From Biomphalaria glabrata (taxonomy: Eukaryota > Mollusca > Gastropoda > Planorbidae), in the NCBI RefSeq assembly GCF_947242115.1, contig NC_074713.1, positions 12,220,001-12,284,000 on the forward strand: a DNA stretch of 64,000 nucleotides, in the 5' to 3' direction. The notes beneath the pieces were generated by a model. That model did not search any database. It had not been told where the DNA came from and worked only from the letters and a program-made list of their open reading frames with translations. Both the position numbers and the translations under genes were made by a program. Within the stretch, counting starts at the first letter, position 1, and every line of letters begins with the position of its first letter. Positions 21,516 to 35,999 of this stretch are shown piece after piece.

Positions 21516-22771
21516 GTCAAACCTGTGCAAATGTAAATACTGCTATTTTCTTTAACAAAGTACCTAAAGCCATAAATAAAAAACTAAGAGACATCAATGT
21601 AATTATTTTATCAGAATATAGAAACCTTATCTGGAATACCTACTTACAAATTGTCTACCATAATAAACAATATTCCAAAGTATTATTAGATCACATTTTT
21701 AAGAAAATTATTGAACGCAAAGTGAAACAATATAGCGCTACATAAAAATACCAAGATTGTCCATTAACTTAAAGAAAAGGGAATATATATATGAATATGT
21801 GTATGCGAGTGTGTATGCGTGTGTATAGATATATATCCTAAATGATCCTTTTTATATGTTTAAAGACCCTGTAACCATATCATTAAAAAAGCTAGTACTC
21901 CAAATAAAAAAAAAAACAGTGATCGCCCCTTAAAATTGACAAGAGTTAAGACAATTCAAGACAGTACACAATCACGAAGGCCACGCCTTGACCTTGTGAC
22001 TGTAAAGACTTTAACCAAAGTTTTGATCTACAAAGACGAGCGAGTTAGGCAGGAGAAAACGAGAGATCTCATTCGATTAAAACAGAGAATCATATCGAAA
22101 TGGAACATTAGGCCGTCAAGTCAAGGAACGGAAAAAACAATGAGGAACCAGGAGCGAACACGTGAAAACCCAAGAAAAGGGAAAGAAGAGTAACTCCAAG
22201 AAATCAAGAACAAGGGCAGACCTTTACGTTTTATGTAAACACTGTTTTTTTTTTTTCTGTTGTTACTGTATTGAGAATCAGGCATGACCACATGATATCT
22301 AAGCAAACAATTCTTTGTATAATTTTGTACTTTTTAACAATTATGTCCATAGTGACTTCTTTACGAATACTGAAAAAATACCACCACTATCCGTATTGTG
22401 CATACCTGTGCAGTCTACATACAAATATATTATTTCTTACTACCTTGCAGACGTTTACAGTGTGTACATATATTATTTTTCTTCTGTTTTTCTAATTTTG
22501 AGCATCAACATAACTTCATATCTCAACAAGCTTCTAGATCAAATTGTTACTAAATTAGTATTTAGTTTCATTGTCAAAAGTTGTAAAAAAAAAAAAAAAA
22601 AAAATTCTCCACTACCATTGTCAATATTGCGCATGCTTGTGCAGTCTACAGAGAAATAATATATTAAAGAGGGGAAGAGGAAAAATTTAAAAAGGGGGAA
22701 AAAAAAGAAGAAGGGGGAAAATATTCAAAAAAAAAAGTATATATATATATATACATATATATAGAGATAAA
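21516..22771. other. AT-rich DNA with a small internal duplication
   Basis: Two related blocks, 22378-22425 and 22607-22653, share CC(A/G)TATTG(T/C)GCAT, (A/C)(C/T)TGTGCAGTCTACA. A poly-A run lies at 22586-22605. A frame of 77 codons at 21512-21745 and one of 85 at 21936-22193 show no known family. This block may be an insertion separating the head at 21375 from the body at 22772. Confidence 0.4.
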
Positions 22772-24600
22772 AAGATACATATAAAATAACTTTCAGAACG
22801 ACTCTAATTGGTCCCTGTGACCAGCCACAGAGAAATTGTTTCTAACAGAAACTCCCGATATACTGACTCTAGCAGACAGGATTTCCACCTTGATGATGAG
22901 GAAGTAGTTTTCCAAATCTCAAGGGTTGAAATCAAAAATTGTCATTAAAAGGGAGACAACAAAAGAAACAATATAAATGTTTAAATGCCTATGTTCGCAT
23001 AAGTGTGTACACACATAGATGTGTATGCATGTTTGATAGAAGTTAATATAAAGAACAGGGGTAATGTAGCAAAGCACAAAGGAAACAACCATAAGCAATG
23101 TAGACAAAGTGGGAAAAAATGTGACTACGATGTTTAAAATGTTTTAATATCATTTAAGTTTCTACTTTCACTCTTTGATTGTTTCTATTTAATTACCTAT
23201 TGTTGACATTCTCACCACATATATTTTAAGACCTTAAATTTCAAAAATATCCATTATACGCTATTGGAAAAAAATAACGCCATATTCAAAGCAATTTAAA
23301 ACATTAAAATATTATGACAACCTAAATGTAACTATATGCATTGCTATGTTTTGCTATCATTGTACTTTAAAATGTAACTTCTTAATTTGTACGCTTACAA
23401 ATACAATATGCACCTTTTTTTTATAAAAAAAAAATAAAAATTAAAATTAAAAAAAAAAAAAAAAAAAAAAGCCCAATAAAGAGGCCAATAGCCCAAAAAA
23501 GAGGCAATGCCCAAAAAAGAGGCAAAGAAAAGAGGCAAAGGCCCAAGGATTCCTAGGATGTAAACAGCTCGACAACTAAAGTCATAAGCTAAAAAGCTGA
23601 GGTTTCCTTAAAAAAAAAAAAAAAAAAAAAAGAATTGTGATGATCTCGGAACATGACTTATGTGAGTTAAATTCCGCAAGGGAAGAGAGCTAACGACACT
23701 CTTCTCTTAACTCTGATCCTACTAGATGATCACCTGCTTAACCAAATAAATGATTGGATGAAAAAGATATATAGATACATATAAAATAACTTTCGGTACG
23801 ACTCTAATTCGTCCCTGTGACCAAAAAAAAAAAGCCACAGAGAAATTGTCTCTGAACATAAACTCCCGATATACTGACTCTAGTAGACAGGATTTCCACC
23901 TTGGTGATGAGGAAGTAGTTTTCTCAAGGGAGGAAATCAAAAATTGTCATAAAAAGGGAGACAACAAAAGAAACATTATAAATTTTTAAATGCCTATGTT
24001 CGCATAAGTGTGTACACACATAGATGTGTATGCACGTTTGATAGAAGTTAATATAAAGAACTGTAGCAAAGCACAAAGGAAACAACCATAAGCAATGTAG
24101 ACAAAGTGGAAAAAAATGTGACTACGATGTTTAAAATGTTTTAATATCATTTAAGTTTCTACTTTCACTCTTTGATTGTTTCTATTTAATTACCTATTGT
24201 TGACATACTCACCACATGTATATTAATAACCTTAAATTTAAAAAATATTCAGTATATGCTATTGGAAAAAATAACACCATATACAAAGCAATTTAAAACG
24301 TTAAAATATTATTACAACTTAAATGTAACTATATGCATTGCTATGTTTTGCAATCATTGTACTTTAAAATGTAATTACTTAATTTGTACGCTTACTAATA
24401 AAATATGCATCCTTTTGTTAAAAAAATAAATAAATAAAAAGCCCAATAAAGAGGCCAATAGCCCAAAAAAGAGGCAATGCCCAAAAAATAGGCAAAGAAA
24501 AGAGGCAAAGGCCCAAGGATTCCTAGGATGTAAACAGCTCGACAACTGAAGTGAAAAGCTAAAAAGCTGAGGTATCCAAAAAAAAAAATAAAAAAAAATT
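22772..24600. repeat. Tandem duplication of a ~1-kb repeat
   Basis: 22772-23610 and 23765-24580 are aligned copies. Shared blocks include ATACATATAAAATAACTTTC, ACTCCCGATATACTGACTCT, GACAGGATTTCCACCTTG, GGGAGACAACAAAAGAAAC, AAGTGTGTACACACATAGAT and GATGTAAACAGCTCGACAAC. The offset drifts from about 1005 to 970 because of indels. Each body ends in a degenerate short tandem of GCCCAAAAAAGAGGCAA-like units and then GCTAAAAAGCTGAGGT plus a poly-A run. The second body is directly preceded by the 130-bp structured repeat (23632-23761). No coding capacity is visible. Confidence 0.85.
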
Positions 24601-24639
24601 ATTAAATTAAACCATTTTGTAACTTAAAACAGATTTCCC

Positions 24640-25031
24640 GCGGCCTCCTTTTGATTTACCAGAAGCTCCTGGAAATTCCCGAAATTTTAGAATATACGAA
24701 AAAGTCCTTAAAACATACGGAAAAATATATATATAAAAAAAGTCATTTTGGGGTGTCATTCAATATGGAAAACGCCAATCCTACGCGCTGTTAATAAAAA
24801 CGGCATTATGCATTAGCCGTAATTGTTTAATCAGGTGAAAGAAGCTTCTCGCGCCTCAAACTAATGAAGAATTACTTGAGGTCAACAATTCTCAAAGATA
24901 GATTGAAACATTTGGTAATTCTTGCTATTGAGCGGGATCTATGTAGGAAACAGAATTATTATGATATACTGTATGACTTTGCTACACGCAAGGCTCGTAA
25001 AGTAATTCTGTACGTAGTAAAGAATGAATAA
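24640..25031 (+). mobile_element. hAT transposase C-terminal remnant (hATC dimerisation domain)
   Basis: From 24831 a frame reads SGERSFSRLKLMKNYLRST, then ILKDRLKHLVILAIERDL and YDILYDFATRKARK, ending at TAA 25029-25031. This is the hATC domain typical of hAT transposases and of domesticated ZMYM-type proteins. A stop lies directly before it (TAA at 24828-24830) and the rest of the transposase is absent, so this is a broken element. Nearby sequence from about 24640 may be part of the same element, but TIRs were not found. Confidence 0.7.
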
Positions 25032-25159
25032 AATGCATAGGCGAATTTATTTTCTAATACAAACTCTTAAATTTCACTTACCGTATTGTCCGCTTCCCTA
25101 CCCAAACTTGGCCTTGCGAAATCTCCACAATGGTTAAGTCCGCGCTGCTATTTAGTGTT

Positions 25160-25301
25160 TGTAAAATGTTTGACATGTTTCGGATGTTCCTTCAGAGTTG
25201 ACGATAATTTACTTCCTAGCCCAAACCTCCCGCAGGACGAAAGGGGATGGGAGCGGGCAGGGTTTGACAGTCCAGGCGCAGCCATCCGTAGCGAGCTGTG
25301 A
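25160..25301 (-). mobile_element. SINE family B, partial copy
   Basis: It shares GTTGA(C/A)GATAATTTACTTCC, CAGGA, GGGAT...GGGCAGGG(T/G)TTGA and GCAGCCATCC with 58135-58281. The A-box part is shortened. Confidence 0.55.
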
Positions 25302-25599
25302 AAACGTGTTCTCCCCCCCCCCCTCTCCTTGTTTTTTTTTTCGTGGGGTGACTATCCGCAGAAATAAGAGAGTGATCTTTCCTTTACTTCTTGCTTTTCG
25401 TCCAAAATTTTGAGGGAAGAAGAGAATTATATAGATAGATAGATCTACGGTTGAAATTGTTTGCCTTAGCACGTTTTCCTGTTTAAACTTTATTTAGTAC
25501 AACATGATCACCTGCAAAATGTAATAGAAGATTGGTCGAAAAACGAGATCTTCGTTATAATTGTGCTAAATTGTCTACATTCGCACACCATTTTTTCCC
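25302..25599. other. Spacer without a recognised gene
   Basis: A C10 run at about 25312-25322 and T-run at 25332-25341 are present; nothing else was recognised. Confidence 0.35.
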
Positions 25600-26095
25600 A
25601 CACAGCGCACCGTAATGTTCTCTGACTTGGATTAAGACGACGCGCTTTATAATGTCCCCCCCACCTCTTTCACATCTGTTCTCTTCCCCTGTCCTCAATA
25701 ATACAAAATTAGTCCCTGACTTTTCTTCGGCTACTTAAATCAATATCGAATTGTTTAATAAACTCCATGTTGCTTTTCGACCGGAAACCCGTCCACAATC
25801 GCCCCCAACCCCGCTTTGACACTTTTTAACTTTTCTTTTTTTTAAATTACAAGGACATCCTTCGATTGGTCAATCCTCACCATTCACATCTCAGCTTTTG
25901 AATTCTAGATCTAGCACTTTCGCTTAGTTTTTACCTTTTGAATTATTTCATCCTTATCATGAGGCAAGCAATGTACGGTATTAGACACTGCAAACATTTC
26001 TTCCATATGATTCAGGCCTAGAGGGGAAAAAAAACCCGGAGGACCCAATGAAGTGTCTCTTTTTTACACTACATTTATTTTAGCATAGTGTCTTC
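25600..26095 (+). repeat. Diverged repeat pair, copy 2 (partner at 20140-20560)
   Basis: It contains GACTTTTCTTCGGCTAC, TTTCGACCGGAAACCC, GCAAGCAATGTACGGT, ACACTGCAAACATTT and ACATTTATTTTAGCA, in the order seen at 20140-20560. It is strongly diverged. Confidence 0.45.
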
Positions 26096-26256
26096 TAACA
26101 AAAGAATGTTGAGAAAAAGCGCCGTGTGGCATTTACGTTGAATGTTGGCTTTTAGAGCCAAAGATACTGTGTTCAAGTTCCCAAATATAGCATATTCTTT
26201 TAAAAAGCTTAGTGATAAGCAAAGCATAAATGCTGAGGTTTCCTAAAAAAAAAAAA

Positions 26257-26398
26257 CTTCAGAAAAGAATTCTGATGATCTGGGAACATGACTTTATGTG
26301 AGTTAAATTCCGCAAGGGGAGAGAGCTAACGACACTCTTCTCTTAACTCTGATCCTACTAGATGATCACCTGCATAACTAAAGAATAAATAATGGATA
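26257..26398. repeat. ~130-bp structured repeat, copy 3
   Basis: This is nearly the same sequence as 21375-21515, starting CTTCAGAAAAGAATTCTGAT. It is preceded by GCTGAGGTTTCCT plus poly-A, the same text that ends each ~1-kb body and precedes copy 2, so the junction between body end and head is conserved between loci. Confidence 0.7.
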
Positions 26399-26500
26399 GA
26401 TAAACATATTTAACAAATTAATGTAATTAACAAAAAAAAAGTATATTTTTTAAAATCTATTTAAAATATGATAGTATCTCTTAATGTCTTTGCTTTTCAG

Positions 26501-29358
<2,858 letters not shown>

Positions 29359-30629
29359 TGCATATCATTTCCTTGGAGGGGAAGATGTAATAGACAGTCT
29401 GGGATTGTACAAAAGAACTCAGTTTGGAGTAGGCTACTACGCTTTCTCTGACAACTTCATGAGAGAATGATGGAAAAAAATCAAAATAATTTTTATTAGA
29501 ATATATTCTCTTTTCTCCGTCATAACATAAGGAAGAATACGAAAAAGAAGAGATAGAGAGAAAGAGAGGAGAAATATACAGGTACAGGGGTATCGGTTGG
29601 ATACATTGGTTAGAAGATAATATTCACTCATGCAGCTGTGTGGGCCAGTCAGGAGTGGGGGGGGGGTGAAGAAAATCTACGACCTACAAAAATCGTTCAC
29701 TTTATATCCAGTCCATTTGTACTTGATGATGCAGGCTACAATGTGTAACGTCTAAAGTGATGTTTTATGATATTATTAACGTCCTTTTGTTGTAGAATGA
29801 AAGTTTTTTAAAAAAGGTGGAAAAGAGCTTGAATTGACCACTTAATAAGCCTCTTTTTATAATTCGGTTAGGCTCTGCAAATGTGTCTAGTTGTAATAAG
29901 TTGTATATATGATAAAAAAAAAAGGCAGACACGTGATGTGACTTTTTAAACTTCAACAGCGGCTAGCTTTGTGCTTACTACAATCTGAACTAGAAATCTA
30001 CACTGTAGATATGAGAAACTCCATTGGGTGGTTGGGGCAGACAAGAATGTAAACTGCTGACGTTAAAGTTTCCCATCATGCTTCGCTGCAAAGTTTACAA
30101 GTCCACTGTTAAGTTCTGCTAAATATTTACGATTTCCATTCTGGGGTGACTTCGCTCCTGACATGCACACAGTATTTATCTATACACATAAATCTAAATA
30201 GGGGGCGAGGCTGGACGGAGGAGAAAGGCTCTTAAACCATCCCCCCCCCCCCTTTCTGCCTCTTAAAATATTTGTTGAGCATAGAAACAAAAAAGCTACC
30301 GCATCATTGACTCCCTCTATGAGCCAGTGAGGGGATATTCTAAATAGAGTCATTGGTGTATCCGTTGTACAGAACACCACTATGTATTTTGAAAAGCATG
30401 TAATACTATTTTTTAGCGTGTTTCGGGTGCTCTTTTAGAATTGAAGATTAATAAAAATAAAAATCTCTGGGTCAGGATTTTAAAACTGATTATAAAAACA
30501 GACACAAAAACTTTGTTAATCTGGCAATCAAATCATTAAATACAATTCAACTATCTTATATAAACATTTTTATGTTTTGTTTTGTGTAATTCACAAATTT
30601 CATTATGGATAATAAAGATTAGTATTCTC
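29359..30629. other. 3' side of the PPC gene, AT-rich
   Basis: The beginning should be the 3' UTR of the PPC gene; no canonical polyadenylation signal close to the stop was found. A G8 run is near 29657 and a C13 run near 30241. TTTTTAGCGTGTTTCGGGTG at 30411-30430 resembles text just before SINE B at 25168. TTCATTATGGATAATAAAGA at 30600 resembles 16190-16209 and could be a LINE tail. No other gene was seen. Confidence 0.4.
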
Positions 30630-30735
30630 CGAGCCCAAACCTTCTTCAGGACTGCTTGGGCTCGGACAGAGTTTGAACATGGGCCTTTTGTGACGCCAGT
30701 TAAGCGCATGATTCAAGACCAGGAAGCCATCAATG
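30630..30735 (-). mobile_element. SINE family B, degenerate copy
   Basis: GAGCCCAAACCTTCTTCAGG, GGCTCGGACAGAGTTTGAAC and a CAGTTAAGCGCATGATTC segment correspond to the B-box side of family B. It is strongly diverged. Confidence 0.35.
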
Positions 30736-31074
30736 CACAATCAAATTTCTAAGCTTATTACTAGTTGCCTACAGAATCAATTAGAAAAAATGTAGTTGGC
30801 AACAGTGATCTTAAATACCCTGTACAACAGTCAGTGATGTATTGTGTGACTATGAACATTTATATTTTTTTAATGATATTGTTGTTGCTTCTGTCTATTG
30901 TGCATTGAATAAATCTTTTTCATCATTCTATTTCATGTTTTTGATTCAAATTTAATGGGTGAGTTTAAATTAAATATCATACTGGCCTAATGACACTGCA
31001 TGTGAACAATGTGTCATTATAAGTACAAAATTGACAATGTGAGTTTTCCATTCAGTCCTTACATTTTAGGTAAG
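30736..31074. other. AT-rich spacer
   Basis: A GAATAAATC near 30908 could be a polyadenylation signal for a plus-strand transcript. Nothing else was recognised. Confidence 0.3.
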
Positions 31075-31296
31075 TAAAAGTTAACTTCCCCTTTCAGACT
31101 TTGTGATCTATAGGGCAGATGATATAAAGGTTATCTGTTTCTATGGCCCACGGTTAACGAGGGCATCATGGGGCTGGGTGGACTCAGGGGCACCCTTAAG
31201 ATCCTGAAATTCAAAATCCCAGTCTTAACCTGGATTCAAACCTGGAACCCCTGTTTTGGAAGCGAAGCACTTTACCACTCAGCCACAGCACCTCCA
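31075..31296 (-). mobile_element. SINE family A copy with an internal deletion
   Basis: It carries TTCCCCTTTCAGACTTTGTG, ATAGGGCAGATGATATAAAG, GGCCCACGGTTAACGAGGGC, GGGTGGACTCAGGGGCACCC, and the head complement GAAGCGAAGCACTTTACCAC with TCAGCCACAGCACC. Compared with 8527-8799 about 50 bp between GGTTAACGAGG and GCTGGGTGG are missing. Confidence 0.8.
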
Positions 31297-32814
31297 TTAC
31301 ATATTAAGTGGACTGAAAAAATAGTATCAAAAGTACCAAGGTGAAAGAAACAAAACAAACTTTATGCTGTCAAGTTAAATGGAAATAAATTTATACAAAA
31401 GTTCTAACATCACAGCAAAGTCATAGCAATAAAATAATGTAATTATAACATTAACATTTTTTTTTTGTAGGCTATTATTGCAGTAATAAGAGGAAAAAAA
31501 ATATTCAAGAAGATAAGTATAAGTTGTCATGGCAGAACCCCAGAGCTGTGAAATGTTTTAGTAGTCATGGCAACATTTAGTTGAAAGAGCACCATAGTTG
31601 TGAAATTGTTTTGCAGTCAGAACTTAAAAGACAGCATAGCTGTAAAGTAGTTTAGTAGTCATGACAACAAAAGATTCAACAAAGAAATGTGCTACCAGTA
31701 ATAAAAAAAAAACTTGTTTAAAATGACTTTAAAGATCAAGTCACTATCTTTTAAGTTCATTTAGAAGTTGTATACTACCTGAGATGAACTCCTATTGAAA
31801 AATCAGAGCAGGAAGGACTAATCCTCCCATAGTGCTCTGGCAAGAAACTGGGCTGTTCGGCATAATGCCTTTTATACTATAGATCTTTATAGAGTGATAC
31901 AAACATATTTATATAAACTATACAGTATTAACAAAGGTACCGTATAAATGTATATACTGTAAATAAATAATTTACTCATTATATGTTAACCAATGCAACT
32001 GTCAACGATTCAAGCATCAAATGCAGAATAGTCAATATTTAAAATAGTGATATCCTAATGGCTTTACAAAAGACCAAAAGATCTTATTATAATGGACACA
32101 TCTAACTGGTAAAACTTTACTTCCTTGGTGCTATAATCATTTTGGTTTAAGAAAACAATTTTTTCAACAGGAATATCTTCCATCATTTAGCTAAGAAAAC
32201 TTTTTAACCATCTACAAAACTTTCAAGTAGTTTAAAATTCTAATAAACGTTTGAGTTACAATTATTTCATTTTCACACCACAGACTTTTCTATAACAAAC
32301 TTAAATTTAAGCAATCGTAGTAAAAGTTTGAATTATAGACTCAGCATTAATTTGTAAACAAGGATTATACTTATTAGTCAATAGCCAAAAAACTAGTGAG
32401 CAGATTGGCCATAAGTTTAGCCACACATCACAATGATGTTAAGTAAAAAAAAATATAATAAAACTTGCTTATAGTTGACAGATGTTATAATGAGACATTA
32501 ATAAAAAAAAACAATGTTTCAAGACAATAAATGCAGACTTGAGCTATCAGGTCTCAACCCAAAGTCACACAGCTTTCAGAGCACTCTTAATCACAGAACA
32601 ATGAAGTAAAGAAGGCAATAAGTTATCACAAAAAAAAAAATGGAACTTTTAAACAACAAACTGAAAAAAAAATGAAGATGCCCTTTTCATTGTATACAAT
32701 CGTACATATTTTATCAACATTGGTACATATTTTATCAACATTTGTACACACTTTATCAACATTATCACAATTTAAAAAATATAAATTATAAAGATGAAAT
32801 TACTTTTGTGTGTG
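31297..32814 (-). other. Probable 3' UTR and flank of the CIPC-like gene
   Basis: AT-rich sequence without open frames. A three-fold repeat of GTACATATTTTATCAACATT-like text lies at 32702-32762. The 3' end of the minus-strand transcript was not located. Confidence 0.35.
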
Positions 32815-35408
32815 TTATTTCATGTCCATTGCAACTACTGTATTACAGTCAGACAAATGGTTGTTTATTGCACTAGTCATATGATTGTCTACAATATTCA
32901 TAGTTTCTGGCACACAGCTGTTTAGTGAGCCACAAGAGTCCAGTCTGCCAGAAGCTGCAGCTGCCGCAGCAGCAGAAACTACAACAGACATAACAGATGG
33001 GCTGCCACGAGAGTTGGAATTTGTTGATAAAGCATTGTTCAATACCTGCTTTAGGAAATCCCTATTTTGTGGATTCTTAATCACAGATTTAAGGAATGCC
33101 AAGGCATCTGCTCTGAACAGCTCTAGTTCTCTCTGAAGTTCCTGATTGCGTTTGATAAGGTTACCTGTCTTCATAGCTACTTCCCAAAGTCCAGACTTTT
33201 GAAGTGCGTCTGCTGTCTTTTTAAAACGATGCTCCTTATTTAGGAGAGTTTTACAGTTGAGCCTCTGAAACTGAGATGAGCTTCGAACAGCCCCATTTTT
33301 CAATTTAGTCAATAAGTTTGTTTCATCACAAGCTACACCTGTCCGAAGACGGCTGTATAAAGGTAGACTTCGTAGATTGCGTGACGTTGTGGACTGGGTT
33401 GTGGGTGACAAAGACAAAGCAGATCCTTTCTCAGAGTTTTCTAAAGTAATCGGCATAGCATCAAAAGCAGGCATTGGAAGTGGTTCATAGCCAGGAGCAG
33501 TAAGTTTACTGGTCCAAGGTACAAGGCTGGCATAGCTCTGAGTAATACTTTTGTTGAGTGCCTGATAATACAAAGAAAAATAGATGATGACTCGATTATT
33601 TATTTATGAACATTCTATATCACTCTCGCTTTAATATTTTGATTTGATAATAAAATAATTCTGAATAGGAAAATAATTTGAATCTTACTATATGACTAGA
33701 GTCTTCAGTCAAGTGTGAATGATTAGGAAATGAACCAGTAGGTAATGGTTGTGATGGTGTGCCTGACGAAGCAAGTTTTTGTCCACCAGATATATCATAC
33801 TGCTCACTTTTATGAATCTGTCCAGTGAAGCAGGATTTCAACAAACTCTCTGGAGTCAAAAGTTAAAAATATATAGGAAATGAAGAAAAGAAAATATCTG
33901 GCATAGGAATATAATACACATTTTTAATTGAGGTTTTAATAAAACAGAAATGAAGTTTGAGACGTTAATTCTGTAACAATTGATGAATAAACATGATGTG
34001 TAACATATAATAGCAGTAGTATGGTACAAATGTTATTGAAAGAAGAAGTTGAAACATAGATAAGCTCTGGGGTGGACTTAAACCACTGATCTTCAAACCA
34101 GACAGTCTGGCAGCAATCAGATAGCAGTCTAACATCTAATTTGACCATCCAGGTCCCCCAAAAAAAAGAACCTTTCAAGTCAGTAGTGTTCTTTGGATCT
34201 ATGATTATGTGGACCTCCCTTTATATGTTGCTTGTCATGTTTATTCATTGGATGAAAAAAGTGATGAAAATGAGTGAAGGACCTGTTACATTTTGTATGT
34301 TAAATTACAATGGATGGCTTCTAACTGGCAGGAAGGAAGAGCATGTGTTGCACATATTTACCAAAGGAATGCCATAAGGCAAATCAATACTTAATATAAA
34401 GAAGGAATTCTTTTTTTTTTATCTTCAGTTAAAAAAAAACTAACTTTTTTATTAAATTACCAAATCACACATCAGTTTTAATATAGAGGCTAAGGGACAA
34501 ATTGCATAGTAAGTGTCCACACACATGGGTCATAATAACACAACAAATAAAGCTAACTAGTGATTTGTGTACATTTGAAGGAAAAAGAACTTCAGATTTC
34601 TATGCTTCTAAAAATATTTGTGAAATATTGCAACTATATCTAATATAATAATGTATAACATTTTAATTTTTTTTGTTTACCTGATTTTTTGGAAATATCA
34701 CATATTGACATCATATTAACTGCTGCTCCGGCCTGTAATCCATTAGTAGGAGAAGAATTATAATGACTAGGAACTGAGGGCAATACATGGACTGAGCCTA
34801 AATTTGAAATCACATTTGGTGCAAGAGGAGACAAAACTGCAGGATTGTAGCCTGACACACTATGGCTGGAATCAAAAGCTGACACACTATGGCTGGAATC
34901 AAAAGCTGACACTTCTGAAGATTTTTGAATAAAGGGTTCACTGAGATTGGGTGATGCATGCATATTACGACTAAACATTCCATTTAGTGCCTGTGGATAA
35001 GATGCTGGGCAGTGCTTGAGAAATGCAGGATTTAAGTTCACATCTGCTTGAAATGTCTGTTTGGTGGCAGTGTTGTGACTGGACAAAGCATTTGTGGTGT
35101 TATGGCTAAATAAGTCATTGCTAGGTGTGCTAGCTGGCCTCAGTGGCCTATAATGATTACTGCCCATGACAGCAGAAAGGCTTGTTATAGGCTTATGAAA
35201 TACTGAAGTTGCATTGAAGCTATTTAGTACTTGTCCAGGCATATTGAAGCCTTGATTTAATTGCTGTGTACATGGCTGCTGAGAGTTAAAGCTACTTCCA
35301 ATAGCATTTTTGTTTTGTTGACTTACAATGTGATTCTCTCTGTCTGTACATTTTGTAATATTGGCTAAAAAGAAATGTATAAATGTTAATAATTTTATTG
35401 AAAAAAAT

Positions 35409-35443
<35 letters not shown>

Positions 35444-35999
35444 AAACAAACATCACATTTATGAATGTATTTAAGTAAAGCACTCCTATGAGGTAGATGA
35501 AGTAAAGGTCATCTGTATCTTTGGCTGATGATTAATAAGGGTGTCATGTGACCAGCACAACGATCAACCACCTTTACTTTCCCTAACTAATGTCAGGTAT
35601 CCACTAGAGTTGGGTGGACCCAGGAGTGTCCTAAACAAATCCTGAAGTTCAAAATACCAGTCTTCACCGAGATAAGAATTCGAGACCCGTCAGTTCATAA
35701 CCCTACCATTTTACCACTCATCCACCACACCCCCATAAATGTATTTATCTATTAGATACCATCATTTGTGTGCATGTTAAAAAACTCAACTTTTCATTCT
35801 TCTTACATCATAATGAAACATATTTTAAGTTAACATATTCTTACTCCATAATGAAAGATATTTCTCAACTCAACATACCTCTGTTCAGGTGAATGGGAAC
35901 ATCACAAACTAAATTGATTTCTCTGTCATGACAAGTAGGTTCAAAATTGTCTGTATCATCAAATAGCAAAGTCCTTAGCATATCTTCTTTCTCTCCCAT
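32815..35999 (-). CDS. CIPC-like protein (CLOCK-interacting pacemaker domain), four coding exons
   Basis: Coding exons on the minus strand: 35999-35879 (ATG; donor GAG|GTATGT), 35364-34681 (acceptor TTTTTAG|CC; donor TCAG|GTAAAC), 33849-33689 (CTCCAG|AG; donor ATA|GTAAGA) and 33561-32815 (TTATCAG|GCA; stop TAA). Lengths 121+684+161+747 = 1713 nt keep frame, giving 570 residues. Residues 1-430 are low-complexity, Ser/Asn/Pro-rich and probably disordered, with a 27-bp in-frame duplication (SAFDSSHSV twice). Residues about 433-488 read HRFKKTADALQKSGLWEVAM, then KTGNLIKRNQELQRELELF, which resembles the conserved helical C-terminal domain of CIPC (SGL...KT..LI..N...Q.EL). A seven-alanine run is at 519-525. 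CIPC binds CLOCK and represses CLOCK-BMAL1 transcription in mammals. The gene structure is strong; the family call is from the motif alone. A basic-helical regulator of another family remains possible. Confidence 0.65.
35398..35442. repeat. Intronic poly-A tract
   Basis: About 30 uninterrupted A bases in intron 1 of the CIPC-like gene (T-run on the coding strand, at the acceptor side). Confidence 0.9.
35490..35735 (-). mobile_element. SINE family A, in intron 1 of the CIPC-like gene
   Basis: It carries GTAAAGGTCATCTGTATCTT, GTCATGTGACCAGCACAACG, TTTCCCTAACTAATGTCAGG, GAGTTGGGTGGACCCAGG, CAGTCTTCACCGAGATAAG and CATTTTACCACTCATCCACC. It has the same orientation as the gene and sits between exon 1 and exon 2. 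Confidence 0.85.

Noticed and set aside
21512-21745. 77-codon plus-strand frame as a small gene
   Set aside because: AT-driven codon content, no known domain, no splice or promoter context; starts inside the structured repeat.
26468-26500. ATG at 26468 as the true start of the PPC protein
   Set aside because: The bases up to 26500 form a pyrimidine-rich tract ending in CAG, a good splice acceptor, and the peptide they would encode does not resemble the family's start.
33000-33136. Plus-strand frame at 32885-33136
   Set aside because: It is the reverse of the last coding exon of the minus-strand CIPC-like gene; the minus-strand frame continues through splice sites and carries the conserved block.
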